Positions 18,345 through 27,338 are shown, counted from the stretch's first letter. The stretch: DNA of 64,000 nucleotides from Pseudomonas putida (GCF_001976065.1 NZ_MNAH01000002.1:174847-238846), one strand, 5' to 3'. Numbers and translations are program-made. The notes: generated by a model from the sequence alone, not told the origin.

Positions 18345-20168
18345 ATGACTGAAATCTTCGATCCAAGCGCCTTCCTGTCGACGGTCAGCGGGCGCCCCGG
18401 TGTGTACCGCATGTTCGACAGCGATGCGCGCCTGCTCTACGTCGGCAAGGCCAAGAATCTCAAGAATCGCCTGTCGAGCTACTTTCGCAAAACCGGCCTG
18501 GCTCCCAAGACCGCGGCGCTGGTGGCCCGTATCGCCCAGGTCGAAACGACCATCACGGCCAATGAAACCGAGGCCTTGCTGCTTGAGCAGACGCTGATCA
18601 AGGAATGGCGTCCGCCGTACAATATCCTGCTGCGCGACGACAAATCCTACCCTTACGTCTTTCTCTCCGATGGCCAGTTTCCGCGCTTGAGCATCCACCG
18701 CGGGGCGAAGAAGGCCAAGGGCAAATACTTCGGCCCCTATCCGAGTGCCGGAGCGATTCGCGAAAGCCTGAGCCTGTTGCAGAAGACCTTTTTCGTCCGC
18801 CAGTGCGAAGACAGCTATTACAAGAACCGCACCCGACCGTGCCTGCAGTACCAGATCAAGCGCTGCAAGGCCCCCTGTGTCGGCCTGGTTGACCCGCAGG
18901 TGTACGCTGAAGACGTGCGGCACTCGGTGATGTTCCTCGAGGGACGCAGCAATGCATTGACCGACGAGTTGTCTGCGGCCATGGAGGAGGCGGCGATCAA
19001 CCTCGAATTCGAGCGTGCCGCCGAATTGCGCGACCAGATTTCGCTGCTGCGCCGGGTCCAGGATCAACAGAGCATGGAAGGCGGCACGGGCGACGTCGAT
19101 GTGATTGCGGCCTTCGTCAATCCGGGCGGCGCCTGTGTTCACCTGATCAGCGTGCGCGGCGGGCGAGTGCTGGGCAGCAAGAACTTCTTCCCGCAGGTGG
19201 GTATCGAGGAGGACGTTACTGAAGTCATGGCGGCGTTTCTCGGCCAGTACTACGTCAGCAGTCCCGAACGCGACTTGCCAAGCGAGCTGATCGTCAACGT
19301 GGTTCACGAAGACTTTCCGACACTGGTTTCGGCCATTGACGAGCTGCGCGGTCGCGAACTGACCATCAGCCACCGGGTGCGCGGTACGCGTGCGCGCTGG
19401 CAGCAATTGGCCGTGACCAACGCCGAGCAGGCTTTGGGTGCGCGCCTGGCCAACCGGCAACACGTTGCCGAGCGTTTTGACGCCTTGGCGCAAGTGCTGA
19501 AGCTGGACGAGCCACCCCAGCGCCTCGAATGCTATGACATCAGTCACTCCAGTGGGGAGGCGACCGTGGCCTCGTGCGTGGTGTTTGGCCCCGAGGGCCC
19601 GATCAAGTCCGATTACCGGCGCTACAACATCGAAGGTGTGACGGCGGGCGATGACTACGCCGCCATGCACCAGGCGCTGACCCGGCGCTTCAGCAAGCTC
19701 AAGGACGGGGAGGGCAAGTTGCCGGATATCCTGCTGGTCGATGGCGGCAAGGGCCAGCTGTCGATGGCCCGCGACGTGCTCGACGAGCTGGCGGTGCCCG
19801 ACCTGATCCTGCTCGGCGTAGCCAAGGGTGCGACGCGCAAGGCCGGTTTCGAAACCCTGTACCTCAACGACGCCGCCCACGAATTTACCTTGCGCGGTGA
19901 TTCCCCCGCGCTGCACCTGATCCAGCAGATTCGCGACGAAGCCCACCGTTTTGCGATTACCGGACACCGCGCGCGACGCGGCAAAACCCGCCGAACCTCG
20001 ACGCTGGAAGGCGTTGCCGGGGTCGGGCCGACACGTCGTCGCGATTTGCTCAAACATTTTGGTGGATTGCAGGAGCTGTCTCGTGCCAGCATCGAAGAGA
20101 TCGCCAAAGCCCCCGGGATCAGTAAAAAGCTCGCAGAGTTGATTTATGCCAATCTGCACAGCGAGTAG
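18345..20168 (+). CDS. uvrC: Excinuclease ABC subunit C
   Basis: 607 residues, the normal length. It makes both incisions in nucleotide excision repair with UvrAB. The N-terminal GIY-YIG nuclease domain is visible ([20 protein letters not shown]), followed by the Cys cluster around [13 protein letters not shown], the UVR segment near 205-240, the RNase H-like second nuclease domain ([22 protein letters not shown]), and a C-terminal helix-hairpin-helix pair ([20 protein letters not shown]). The ATG at 18345 follows the gacA stop by two bases. Confidence 0.97.
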   Translation: MTEIFDPSAFLSTVSGRPGVYRMFDSDARLLYVGKAKNLKNRLSSYFRKTGLAPKTAALVARIAQVETTITANETEALLLEQTLIKEWRPPYNILLRDDKSYPYVFLSDGQFPRLSIHRGAKKAKGKYFGPYPSAGAIRESLSLLQKTFFVRQCEDSYYKNRTRPCLQYQIKRCKAPCVGLVDPQVYAEDVRHSVMFLEGRSNALTDELSAAMEEAAINLEFERAAELRDQISLLRRVQDQQSMEGGTGDVDVIAAFVNPGGACVHLISVRGGRVLGSKNFFPQVGIEEDVTEVMAAFLGQYYVSSPERDLPSELIVNVVHEDFPTLVSAIDELRGRELTISHRVRGTRARWQQLAVTNAEQALGARLANRQHVAERFDALAQVLKLDEPPQRLECYDISHSSGEATVASCVVFGPEGPIKSDYRRYNIEGVTAGDDYAAMHQALTRRFSKLKDGEGKLPDILLVDGGKGQLSMARDVLDELAVPDLILLGVAKGATRKAGFETLYLNDAAHEFTLRGDSPALHLIQQIRDEAHRFAITGHRARRGKTRRTSTLEGVAGVGPTRRRDLLKHFGGLQELSRASIEEIAKAPGISKKLAELIYANLHSE

Positions 20169-20201
20169 AATGCCCCCCTCACCTCGTAGCCAGTTGTGCC
20201 G

Positions 20202-20762
20202 ATGAATATCCCTAATCTGATTACCGTTCTACGCGTCCTGCTCATACCGATCTTCATTTTGCTGTTCTACTTGCCTTACCAATGGAGTTACCTGGCGTCA
20301 GCCTCGGTCTTCGCTTTTGCTGCCGCCACCGACTGGCTGGACGGATACCTGGCCCGACGCCTGGAACAAAGCACGCCATTCGGGGCCTTCCTCGACCCTG
20401 TGGCCGACAAGCTGATGGTCGCCGTTGCCCTGGTGTTGCTGGTACAGGAACATGGCAACCTGTGGCTCACGCTGCCGGCTGCGGTGATCATCGGTCGCGA
20501 GATCGTGGTATCGGCCTTGCGCGAATGGATGGCCGAACTCGGCGCCCGTGCGCACGTGGCCGTGTCGAACCTGGGCAAATGGAAAACCGCCGCGCAAATG
20601 CTGGCGCTGGTGATCCTGTTGGCCAATCCAAAGGACTTCAGCTTCTGGGTCCTGTTGGGCTACACCCTGCTGATGGTGTCCGCAGGCCTGACATTGTGGT
20701 CCATGGTTCAGTACTTGCGGGCGGCCTGGCCGCATCTGCGTACCGACGTGCAAAAGAAATAA
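20202..20762 (+). CDS. pgsA: CDP-diacylglycerol-glycerol-3-phosphate 3-phosphatidyltransferase
   Basis: 186 residues, an inner-membrane enzyme that commits lipid synthesis to phosphatidylglycerol. The CDP-alcohol phosphotransferase motif is [29 protein letters not shown] (D-G-x2-A-R-x8-G-x3-D-x3-D) at about residues 43-71. There are about four to five membrane helices. The ATG at 20202 ([12 protein letters not shown]) is the usual family start. A GTG two codons earlier is possible. It ends the gacA-uvrC-pgsA run and is followed by tRNA-Gly. Confidence 0.96.
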   Translation: MNIPNLITVLRVLLIPIFILLFYLPYQWSYLASASVFAFAAATDWLDGYLARRLEQSTPFGAFLDPVADKLMVAVALVLLVQEHGNLWLTLPAAVIIGREIVVSALREWMAELGARAHVAVSNLGKWKTAAQMLALVILLANPKDFSFWVLLGYTLLMVSAGLTLWSMVQYLRAAWPHLRTDVQKK

Positions 20763-20782
20763 AACTTTTTTGAATCAAGGGG

Positions 20783-20810
20783 TTGACGGCGCTTCTGAAT
20801 TCTATAGAAT
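20783..20810 (+). promoter_or_regulatory. Promoter of tRNA-Gly
   Basis: TTGACG and TAGAAT are separated by 16 bases and lie about 15 bases before the tRNA. The upstream stretch TTTTTTGAATCAAGGGGTTG is nearly repeated at 33108-33128 in front of tRNA-Cys. Confidence 0.75.
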
Positions 20811-20825
20811 GCGCCACACCAAGAC

Positions 20826-20901
<76 letters not shown>

Positions 20902-20947
20902 AATATTGTGTTACAGCGCTCCATTGAGCGCTGCAGCACTGGAAAAT

Positions 20948-20968
20948 AGAGGCTTCGGCCTCTTTTTT
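20948..20968 (+). terminator. Terminator after tRNA-Gly
   Basis: AGAGGC-TTCG-GCCTCT stem-loop directly followed by TTTTT. It ends the tRNA-Gly transcript at the left edge of the accessory block. Confidence 0.85.
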
Positions 20969-21090
20969 CGTTCCGGCAATTTCTGCTGGGATCTGCTTTC
21001 AGCGGTTTCCAGACAGATGACGCATTGCCGGGTCGGCACATCTCTCCCCAATCCAATCGATCGAGAAAGGCAGGCTCAACGAGCAAATGC

Positions 21091-21576
21091 CTACTGCCCG
21101 GGCTTCGCCATTGGCTGCATTTGCATGTAGTTTTGGTGCCTCATCATGTTATCCATCATCATCTGTTGCATCCCCGTGTACCTGTCCATCATGTACTGGC
21201 GTTGACTTTTTTGCTCCGGAGTCAGGTTCGAGTAGTCCTGCCACCCCATCATGTGTTTGCCACCCATCATGCGTCCATTGCCCATCATTCCCGGCCCCCA
21301 CATGCCGTTCATCATGCTCATTCCATTTTGCATGGTATTCCAATGCTCCTGAAGGAGCTTCTGCCGCTGCTGGGGATCCTGGGTTTGCTGGATTTTCTCC
21401 ATCTGCGCCTGCATTTTCTTGAAGGTTTCTTGCGCCTGAGCCATCTGTTTATCGAACTCGGCAACACTGGGCGTTTGTTGCTGCGTCTGCGTCGCTTGAG
21501 ATTGCTCTGCCGCCGTCACCCATAGGGGAGTTAACGAGGCGGCGAGGAAGAGCACGGCCAACCGGGTATTTTTCAT
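21091..21576 (-). CDS. Met-rich periplasmic protein with an LTPEQ motif
   Basis: 161 residues. The signal peptide MKNTRLAVLFLAASLTPLWV is cleaved near VTAAEQ. A Gln-rich, likely helical segment (about 35-85) follows, and the C-terminal 80 residues contain more than twenty Met in MM, GMM and HMM patches. LTPEQ near residue 119 resembles the LTxxQ motif of Spy/CpxP periplasmic chaperones. The Met and His patches suggest soft-metal (copper or silver) binding or a Met-oxidation sink. Neither is proven. An Fnr/Anr-like box with imperfect arms lies 137 bases upstream. The family is not identified with certainty. Confidence 0.75.
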   Translation of the reverse strand: MKNTRLAVLFLAASLTPLWVTAAEQSQATQTQQQTPSVAEFDKQMAQAQETFKKMQAQMEKIQQTQDPQQRQKLLQEHWNTMQNGMSMMNGMWGPGMMGNGRMMGGKHMMGWQDYSNLTPEQKSQRQYMMDRYTGMQQMMMDNMMRHQNYMQMQPMAKPGQ

Positions 21577-21712
21577 GACTAGCTGCCTTGGTAGGGGTGG
21601 GCTGAACGGATCTTGAGTTAACCGATTGCGCTGCTTGCATCAGGCCGCATTCGCAAAAATCAAAGATTTCAGCATGACAACTTGATCATTAGCAGAGCTG
21701 TCACACGTGACC

Positions 21713-21726
21713 TTGACCTATATCAG
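21713..21726. promoter_or_regulatory. Imperfect Fnr/Anr box before the Met-rich protein gene
   Basis: TTGAC-CTAT-ATCAG has one changed base in each arm of the TTGAT-N4-ATCAA consensus. The same arm variants occur at 30626-30639. Confidence 0.45.
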
Positions 21727-21816
21727 ATGCACAAGTGATTCCCCTCCAGCGCCGTAAACAACATGCCTTGGCGTTCCTCCCGCACCCGATAGAACAAAAC
21801 GCCATCGAGCCTGCAA

Positions 21817-21830
21817 TTGATAAAAATCAA
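21817..21830. promoter_or_regulatory. Perfect Fnr/Anr box before the beta-CASP nuclease gene
   Basis: TTGAT-AAAA-ATCAA, 60 bases before the ATG at 21891. It is identical to the Anr consensus in both arms. Confidence 0.85.
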
Positions 21831-21890
21831 CTGGGCCTGAGCCAAAAGGAGCGATCAATAGCGTTCCCATGAATGTTCAAGGAAAGGGCC

Positions 21891-23279
21891 ATGCGAATCA
21901 CATTTCTAGGTGCCGCTGGCACGGTCACGGGCAGCAAGTACCTGCTGGAACACCGCAACCAGCATGTGCTGATCGATTGCGGTCTGTTCCAGGGCTACAA
22001 ACAGCTTCGATTACACAATCGGGACCCGTTTCAGCTTCCGGTTGGCGACCTCGATGCCATCGTCCTGACCCATGCCCATCTTGATCACAGCGGATATTTA
22101 CCCGTATTGGTACGCAATGGTTATCGCGGCCCGGTATACGCCACGCCCGCCACCTGTGAGTTGGTGAAAATCCTGTTGTTGGACAGTGGTCGCTTGCAGG
22201 AAGAGGAGGCCGAGTTCGCCAATCGGCATGGCTTCTCAAAGCACAGCCCGGCGTTGCCGCTTTACACTGAACAAGATGCCGAGCAGGCACTGAAACTGTT
22301 GCGGCCGGTGGAGTTGCACCACAAGGTGGAAATCGCCGCGGACATGACCATCCTGCTGCGTGGCGCCGGGCATATTCTGGGGGCCGCTACGGTGCAGGTG
22401 AATGCCGACGGCCAGGCCCTGGTGTTTTCAGGGGATTTGGGGCGGCCGGACGATCCCTTGATGTTCGCTCCGGAAACCGTCGAGCAGGCGGATTACCTGT
22501 TGGTGGAATCGACCTACGGTGATCGTCAACATCCCGGCGAGGCACCCCAGGCGCAATTGGCCGAGGTCATCACCCGTACGGCATTGCGCCGAGGGATTAC
22601 CCTGGTGCCATCCTTCGCGGTCGGGCGTGCTCAGCTGCTGATGTATCACCTGTATCAGTTGAAGCTCAAAAGGGCGATTCCCGATATTCCAATCTACCTC
22701 AACAGCCCGATGGCCACCGATGTCACGCTGTTGTACCAGCGTTTTCGGAACGAACACAGATTGTCCCTGGAGGCGTGCGAGGGGATGTGCCATGTGGCGC
22801 AATTCGTACGCACCGTCGATGAGTCCAGAGCGCTTGATCAGCAACGCACTTCAGCGGTGATCATTGCCGCCAGCGGCATGGCGACGGGCGGGCGCGTGGT
22901 CCACCACCTCAAGGCACTGGCGCCGAATCCGGTTAACACACTGCTGATGCCAGGCTTCCAGGCCGGTGGCACCCGTGGCGCGCAAATTGTCGCGGGAGTG
23001 TCTTCAGTGCGTATCCATGGCAAGGATGTGCCGATCCGGGCTGAAGTCGTGCCGATGCAAACCTTGTCCGCACATGCCGATGCCGATGAAATCATGCAGT
23101 GGCTGCGTGGATTCAAGCAGCCGCCGAAACATACCTTTGTGGTGCATGGGGAACCTAACGCCTCGGATGTGCTGCGCCGACGCATCAGCCTGGAGTTGGG
23201 ATGGTCGGTTTCGGTGCCGGAGTATCGCGACAGTGTTGAACTCTCCAGCATCGACATCACTGCCAGCGTATCAAGGTGA
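21891..23279 (+). CDS. Metallo-beta-lactamase / beta-CASP RNA-processing nuclease family protein
   Basis: 462 residues. The MBL fold has the zinc motif THAHLDHSG near residue 60, GAGHILGAA and SGDLGRPDDP. The beta-CASP domain includes VESTYGDRQHPG, SFAVGRAQLL and ASGMATGGRVVHHL. The C-terminal RMMBL part includes LSAHADADE and VHGEP. This is the YSH1/CPSF73-like family of bacterial RNA endo/exonucleases, usually annotated as mRNA 3'-end-processing factor. GGAAAG lies five bases before ATG 21891. The perfect Fnr/Anr box upstream places it under oxygen control with the phosphoketolase. Genes of this family also occur in low-oxygen clusters of other proteobacteria. Confidence 0.9.
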   Translation: MRITFLGAAGTVTGSKYLLEHRNQHVLIDCGLFQGYKQLRLHNRDPFQLPVGDLDAIVLTHAHLDHSGYLPVLVRNGYRGPVYATPATCELVKILLLDSGRLQEEEAEFANRHGFSKHSPALPLYTEQDAEQALKLLRPVELHHKVEIAADMTILLRGAGHILGAATVQVNADGQALVFSGDLGRPDDPLMFAPETVEQADYLLVESTYGDRQHPGEAPQAQLAEVITRTALRRGITLVPSFAVGRAQLLMYHLYQLKLKRAIPDIPIYLNSPMATDVTLLYQRFRNEHRLSLEACEGMCHVAQFVRTVDESRALDQQRTSAVIIAASGMATGGRVVHHLKALAPNPVNTLLMPGFQAGGTRGAQIVAGVSSVRIHGKDVPIRAEVVPMQTLSAHADADEIMQWLRGFKQPPKHTFVVHGEPNASDVLRRRISLELGWSVSVPEYRDSVELSSIDITASVSR

Positions 23280-23338
23280 AAAAATCGCCGACGCTAGAGG
23301 CATTGCGGACAAAGTAGACGGGCCCGGTTGTACCCGGG

Positions 23339-23352
23339 TTGATCCAGATCAA
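23339..23352. promoter_or_regulatory. Perfect Fnr/Anr box before the 150-residue membrane protein gene
   Basis: TTGAT-CCAG-ATCAA, 54 bases before the ATG at 23407. Its presence supports that the downstream orphan ORF is real and oxygen-regulated. Confidence 0.85.
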
Positions 23353-23406
23353 ACGGCATTTCTCGCTCGGCGCCATTGTTTGGATAACGATCACGAGAGC
23401 CCGGTC

Positions 23407-23859
23407 ATGGCAAACAACAAGCTTTTCAGCGGGTATCACGCGGTTCAAGACTGGAGCAGGGTTGCGGTGCACAGGTATCTGCACTGGACGGGTACGGCTT
23501 CCTGGAAGCGTGAGGCCGCCATCCTGCTGTCAGGCTTGGTGGCGCTGATGGCGGGACATCTCACGGTATTTCTCTTCGCCTCTCACACGGTGCAGGACTT
23601 GGTAGGCACCTGTACGGCGCGATTGGAGATCGAGTTCGAGAGTGCCGGCACAGACCCCCTCACAATAGCCCTCGCGCGGCCCTTGTGTGAATGTGTGGCA
23701 CATTCCTACCTCGATAAAAACGGCATTGTGCGCCTGGCCATGGTCAGCACGCATTTGCTTGACTCGATGGCGCTTGAGCCTGTGACGGAAAACGACGAAG
23801 AGGCCTGCATTAATACCTTATGGCAGCCCAATGTCGAACTGGCCAAGCGCCTGCGTTGA
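23407..23859 (+). CDS. Unknown single-span membrane protein of the low-oxygen island
   Basis: 150 residues from ATG 23407 (MANNKLFSGYHAVQDW), with GAGAG upstream. One clear membrane helix (LLSGLVALMAGHLTVFLFA) spans about residues 41-59, after a basic, aromatic N-terminal stretch. The remaining ~90 residues are acidic and have Cys at 69, 93, 95 and 139 or nearby. I do not recognise the family. Its own perfect Fnr/Anr box and its place between the nuclease and the esterase-like gene argue for a role in microaerobic physiology. It could be a sensor or an accessory to a membrane enzyme. Confidence 0.65.
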   Translation: MANNKLFSGYHAVQDWSRVAVHRYLHWTGTASWKREAAILLSGLVALMAGHLTVFLFASHTVQDLVGTCTARLEIEFESAGTDPLTIALARPLCECVAHSYLDKNGIVRLAMVSTHLLDSMALEPVTENDEEACINTLWQPNVELAKRLR

Positions 23860-24003
23860 AGTCCTCTGCCTGGAACAAATCACGAGCCACGAAAAACGGT
23901 TGTTACTCATCACCCACCTGGCCCCTGCGCCACTCTCCCCGGTACGTTCCAGTCGCCACTCCAGGGCCTGGCGAAACTGCTCCACCTCTGCGCCTGCACT
24001 CAT
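23818..24003 (-). CDS. Short ORF following the erythromycin-esterase-like gene (doubtful)
   Basis: 61 residues from ATG 24003 (MSAGAEVEQFRQALEWRLER), starting three bases after the esterase-like stop; a GTG overlapping that stop is an alternative start. Its 3' part overlaps the convergent membrane protein gene by 42 bases. The N-terminal half looks helical; no family is recognised. It may be a small translationally coupled protein or chance. Confidence 0.3.
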   Translation of the reverse strand: MSAGAEVEQFRQALEWRLERTGESGAGARWVMSNNRFSWLVICSRQRTSTQALGQFDIGLP

Positions 24004-24005
24004 AC

Positions 24006-25469
24006 TCACACGCCAAACGGATAGGTTTCGTCTTCCGGTTCCAGCTGCTGGTTTTTCGGCAGGGGCAGCGCGGTGACCGGCGTGGTTTGCTCGATCCAGA
24101 TCATGGCATCGAATTGTTCGGCCAGCATCGACTCGAAGTAGTGGCTGAATCGCTCGCTTTCAGGACGGTAAATCACCCCGATGGCCCGTTCCAGCAAGGG
24201 CGCGGACAGAACGCTGCGCAGTTCTTTGCGCTGCGGGTCTCGCCAGTCGGTCAGGGACGCCGCTACCCCGGCCTTGAGAAACTGATGCTCCCAGCTGTCC
24301 GGTAGGGAAGGGCGGACGTCCTTGATCAACATTTCACCGTCCCAGTCATCGGCGGCAGCCACCTGGCCTCGGTCGGTCGCCATGCCGATCAGTACGGCAT
24401 CGCGCCCAAAGGCGCTGCGGCACAGCTGACCGATATTGAACTGGCCCTTCCAGCCCATTTCCGTGGCGCCCGCATTGCCGATATGGGAGTTGTGGGCCCA
24501 GACGACGGCTTTGGCTTGCGGGCCTCGGTGTTCGAGCAGTGCGCGCAAGGTATCGAACATGTGCCGATCTCGCAGGTTCCAGGAAGCCGTCGACCCTCGA
24601 TAGATCGCCCGGTAATACTGTTCCGCCGCCATCACCACTCGAGCGTTCTGGGTTGCATTGAAAAACGCCTCGTCGTCGCGGATGAGCCCGGCCAATTGTT
24701 CAGCCAGCATGGCATTGAGCTGCTCGACCACCGGCTGTTCACAGGGCATCACACCGTCACGTTCGACGAAGTGGCCGTACAGCGCCGGATCATCCTGCCA
24801 CGGCGTCAAACAGCCATAGCGGCGCCGGGCTTCCTGGCCCAGGTGCGGGTCGACCCGGTCGAGATAGCCCAGTACTTCATGAATGGAGTTGCGCAAGCTG
24901 TAGACGTCCAGGCCGCGGAACTCGACGCGGCGGTCGGGAACCTGTTGGTGATTGTACTGATGAAGCCAATAGGTAAACGCCTTCACCTCGCTGTTGCGCC
25001 ACATCCAGGTCGGGAAGCGGCTGAAGATGTGACGCTTCCAGGCTGAATGCGCCAAGCCCCGCACGTATTGGTCGACATGACCGGCGTCCGGCCAGTCGGC
25101 TTCAACTGCGACGATATTGAATCCGTGCCGCTGGATCAGAGCCTGGGTGATTGCCGCCCGGGTTCGATAGAAATCGCCGGTTCCATGGCTCGCTTCACCG
25201 ATCATCACCACACGTGCATCGGCGTAGCGATCGAACAGGTTGGCAAAAGCGGGGGAGTCCAGCTCCGGCAGGGGTTCAGCGTATTGGCGTAACACTGGGG
25301 CTATGTGCGCCGTGTCAACGTGATGTTGCTGGCCGAACGGCTCTTCCGGAAATGTCTGCGAAGGTGAGTGCATGAGCTCATCCCCCAAAAGGTGGGTTGC
25401 TGGCGCAGGCAGGGCGCTCGGGTCATACCAGGCGATCACCCGCCCAGGATCATGGCGCAGGTTCTCCAT
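24006..25469 (-). CDS. Erythromycin-esterase-like hydrolase family protein
   Basis: 487 residues of the EreA/ChaN-like fold. Family motifs are VMIGEASHGTGDFYRTRAAITQALI (Glu and His of the active site), VEADWPDA, and WAHNSHIGNAGATEMG near 340. It probably hydrolyses an ester or lactone. True macrolide resistance is not implied, because most chromosomal members have unknown substrates. The start is uncertain: 25469 places an Fnr/Anr-like box (25542-25555) 72 bases upstream, the same spacing as at sister genes. An internal ATG at 25373 has a stronger GGGGGA site. It lies downstream of adh and fnr on the same strand. Confidence 0.85.
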   Translation of the reverse strand: MENLRHDPGRVIAWYDPSALPAPATHLLGDELMHSPSQTFPEEPFGQQHHVDTAHIAPVLRQYAEPLPELDSPAFANLFDRYADARVVMIGEASHGTGDFYRTRAAITQALIQRHGFNIVAVEADWPDAGHVDQYVRGLAHSAWKRHIFSRFPTWMWRNSEVKAFTYWLHQYNHQQVPDRRVEFRGLDVYSLRNSIHEVLGYLDRVDPHLGQEARRRYGCLTPWQDDPALYGHFVERDGVMPCEQPVVEQLNAMLAEQLAGLIRDDEAFFNATQNARVVMAAEQYYRAIYRGSTASWNLRDRHMFDTLRALLEHRGPQAKAVVWAHNSHIGNAGATEMGWKGQFNIGQLCRSAFGRDAVLIGMATDRGQVAAADDWDGEMLIKDVRPSLPDSWEHQFLKAGVAASLTDWRDPQRKELRSVLSAPLLERAIGVIYRPESERFSHYFESMLAEQFDAMIWIEQTTPVTALPLPKNQQLEPEDETYPFGV

Positions 25470-25541
25470 ACTGGCGTTAACGCTTCTAACACTCGGTGGC
25501 CTTCTGCCTGACTATTGCTACACCGCGACCACGCGGACGGG

Positions 25542-25555
25542 TTGAGGTTTGTCAA
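25542..25555. promoter_or_regulatory. Fnr/Anr-like box before the erythromycin-esterase-like gene
   Basis: TTGAG-GTTT-GTCAA keeps the outer TTGA/TCAA bases with a matching change at the inner position of each arm. It lies 72 bases before the ATG at 25469. Confidence 0.5.
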
Positions 25556-25586
25556 TAAAAAGCGCAATCCCCCGCCCTCATTCTCG

Positions 25587-26570
25587 TCACGGAACAAGCA
25601 CTATCGCCCCATTGAACTGGCCAGTGCGCAACAGCGCCAATGCCTGATTGGCATCATCGAGGGAAAAATGGGTGGTGTCGCAGTGTACGGGTGTATGTAG
25701 CAGTTCGTTAAAAAACGCTGTGCCATCGTCGCGGGTCAGGTTGGCCACAGATCGTACGCTGCGCTCGCCCCATAGCAGCCGATAAGGAAAGGCCGGGATG
25801 TCACTCATGTGAATGCCGGCGCAAATCACGCAGCCCCCCTTGACGGTGACGGCCAGCGCCAGCGGTACCAGCGCCCCGACCGGAGCGAAAATCAGGCTGG
25901 CATCAAGCAGATGAGGGGGAATCTGGTCCGACGAGCCGGCCCATCTCGCCCCCAGGGATCGGGCATACGCCTGTCCTTCCGTGTCGCCCGGTCGAGTGAA
26001 AGCGTACACCTGCTGGCCTCGTCCCCGTGCGACTTGAATGGCCAGGTGCGCGGCGGCCCCAAAACCATAAAGCCCAAGATGGCGTGCGCTTTTGGCCATT
26101 TGCAAGGCGCGAAAGCCGATCAGCCCGGCACACAGCAACGGTGCGGCCTCAGTACTGGAGAGAGCCTCTGGGATAGCAAAACAGAAGCGTTGGTCCGCCA
26201 CGACGTATTCGGCGTAACCGCCGTCCAGATGACAGCCGGTGAACATGGCCTGGTCGCAGAGATTTTCCCGACCGGTCTGGCAGAATGCGCACTGACCACA
26301 CGTCCAGCCAAGCCAGGGAACCCCCACACGCTGGCCGATGCGCTCAGGGTTTGCGTGGGTGCCCAGCGCGACGACTTCACCAACGATTTCATGCCCCGGC
26401 ACCCGGGGCAGCACCGCTTGAGGCAACTCACCGTCCACCAGATGCAAATCGGTGCGGCAGACGCCGCAGGCGAGGACTTTGATCAACAGTTGATTGGCAC
26501 TGGGCGTAGGAACGGGCCGATCTTCCAATAGCAGTGGTTGACCGGCTGTATGCAAAACCATGGCGCGCAT
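25587..26570 (-). CDS. Zinc-dependent alcohol dehydrogenase
   Basis: 327 residues, medium-chain dehydrogenase. The catalytic zinc ligands are Cys in ACGVCRTDLH and the GHEIVG His-Glu. The structural zinc Cys are in CGQCAFCQTGRENLC. The nucleotide fold lies near 165-200 (LGLYGFGAAAHLAIQVA), where the usual GxGxxG is changed to GFGAAA. This matches the AdhA-like enzymes often found beside phosphoketolase and Usp genes, which can reduce aldehydes during fermentation. No strong ribosome site precedes the ATG at 26570. It starts 21 bases after the regulator stop, so it may be translated from the fnr transcript. Confidence 0.9.
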   Translation of the reverse strand: MRAMVLHTAGQPLLLEDRPVPTPSANQLLIKVLACGVCRTDLHLVDGELPQAVLPRVPGHEIVGEVVALGTHANPERIGQRVGVPWLGWTCGQCAFCQTGRENLCDQAMFTGCHLDGGYAEYVVADQRFCFAIPEALSSTEAAPLLCAGLIGFRALQMAKSARHLGLYGFGAAAHLAIQVARGRGQQVYAFTRPGDTEGQAYARSLGARWAGSSDQIPPHLLDASLIFAPVGALVPLALAVTVKGGCVICAGIHMSDIPAFPYRLLWGERSVRSVANLTRDDGTAFFNELLHTPVHCDTTHFSLDDANQALALLRTGQFNGAIVLVP

Positions 26571-26591
26571 AATGATGCCCGGTCGACGGGG

Positions 26592-27338
26592 TCAACAGAC
26601 AGGAGGGCGATGGCAGCCGGCAATCAACTGCTTGAGGCCTTCCAGATCAAGGATTTTCACGTCACGGCCTGAGATTTCCACAAGTGCCTGATCCCGCAGG
26701 TGTGCGATGCCCCGACAAATGGTTTCCAGGCGCAGCCCCAGGTACGAGCCAATTTCCTCGCGGCGCATTTTCAAGACGAAATCCGTCGATGAATAGCCAC
26801 GGGTCTTCAAACGTTGCGACAGGTTCAGCAAGAAGGCTGCCAGACGCTCGTCCGAGCTCATGTTGCCCAGCATCATCAACATGTCGTGATCGCGCACGAT
26901 CTCCCGGCTGAGGATTTTGTTCAGATTGTGCTGCAGGGAAGGCAGCTCATGGGCAAGTTCTTCCAGGTGAGCAAAGTGGATGGGGCAGACTTCGCTATCT
27001 TCAAGGGCTACCGCATCGCACGCATGCAGATCCGTGCTGATGGCGTCCAGCCCAAGCATTTCGCCGGGGATCTGGAACCCCGTGACTTGCTCGCGGCCAT
27101 CGATCGAAAGGATGCTGGTCTTGAACGAGCCGATTCGCACCGCATAAAGCGAGCGCAACGGATCGCCTGCGCGGTACAGCGCTGCGCCCTTTTTGACCTT
27201 GAAGCGTTGCACGATCAACGTGTCCAGACGCTCGACTTCCGGGCCGGTCATGCCGATGGGCAGGCATAGCTCCATCACACTGCAGTTTGTGCACGCAGCC
27301 TTCAGGAAATGTACTTGTACAGCGCGGATTTCAGGCAT
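26592..27338 (-). CDS. Fnr/Anr-like oxygen-responsive transcription regulator
   Basis: 248 residues, Crp/Fnr family. Cys-x2-Cys-x5-Cys near residue 16 (ACTNCSVMELC) and a fourth Cys in EDSEVCPIHF match the [4Fe-4S] ligands of FNR/ANR, so it should sense oxygen. The effector-fold segment is YRAGDPLRSLYAVRIGSFK. The DNA-recognition helix reads EIGSYLGLRLETICRGI. FNR and ANR have ETISR or ETVSR, so the Ser of the E-x2-S-R base-contact set is Cys here. The ATG at 27338 lacks a clear ribosome site; a TTG five codons upstream is possible. It is divergent from phosphoketolase, with a perfect box in between. Confidence 0.9.
   Translation of the reverse strand: MPEIRAVQVHFLKAACTNCSVMELCLPIGMTGPEVERLDTLIVQRFKVKKGAALYRAGDPLRSLYAVRIGSFKTSILSIDGREQVTGFQIPGEMLGLDAISTDLHACDAVALEDSEVCPIHFAHLEELAHELPSLQHNLNKILSREIVRDHDMLMMLGNMSSDERLAAFLLNLSQRLKTRGYSSTDFVLKMRREEIGSYLGLRLETICRGIAHLRDQALVEISGRDVKILDLEGLKQLIAGCHRPPVC

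Larger units (their letters stand above)
21577..21890. other. Divergent regulatory gap holding two Fnr/Anr-type boxes
   Basis: 314 bases without a convincing gene between the Met-rich protein and the beta-CASP nuclease. It holds a perfect box at 21817-21830 and an imperfect one at 21713-21726. Confidence 0.6.

Noticed and set aside
24006..25469. Macrolide resistance gene
   Set aside because: The protein belongs to the erythromycin-esterase superfamily, but chromosomal members with low-oxygen genes have unknown substrates; no evidence for resistance.
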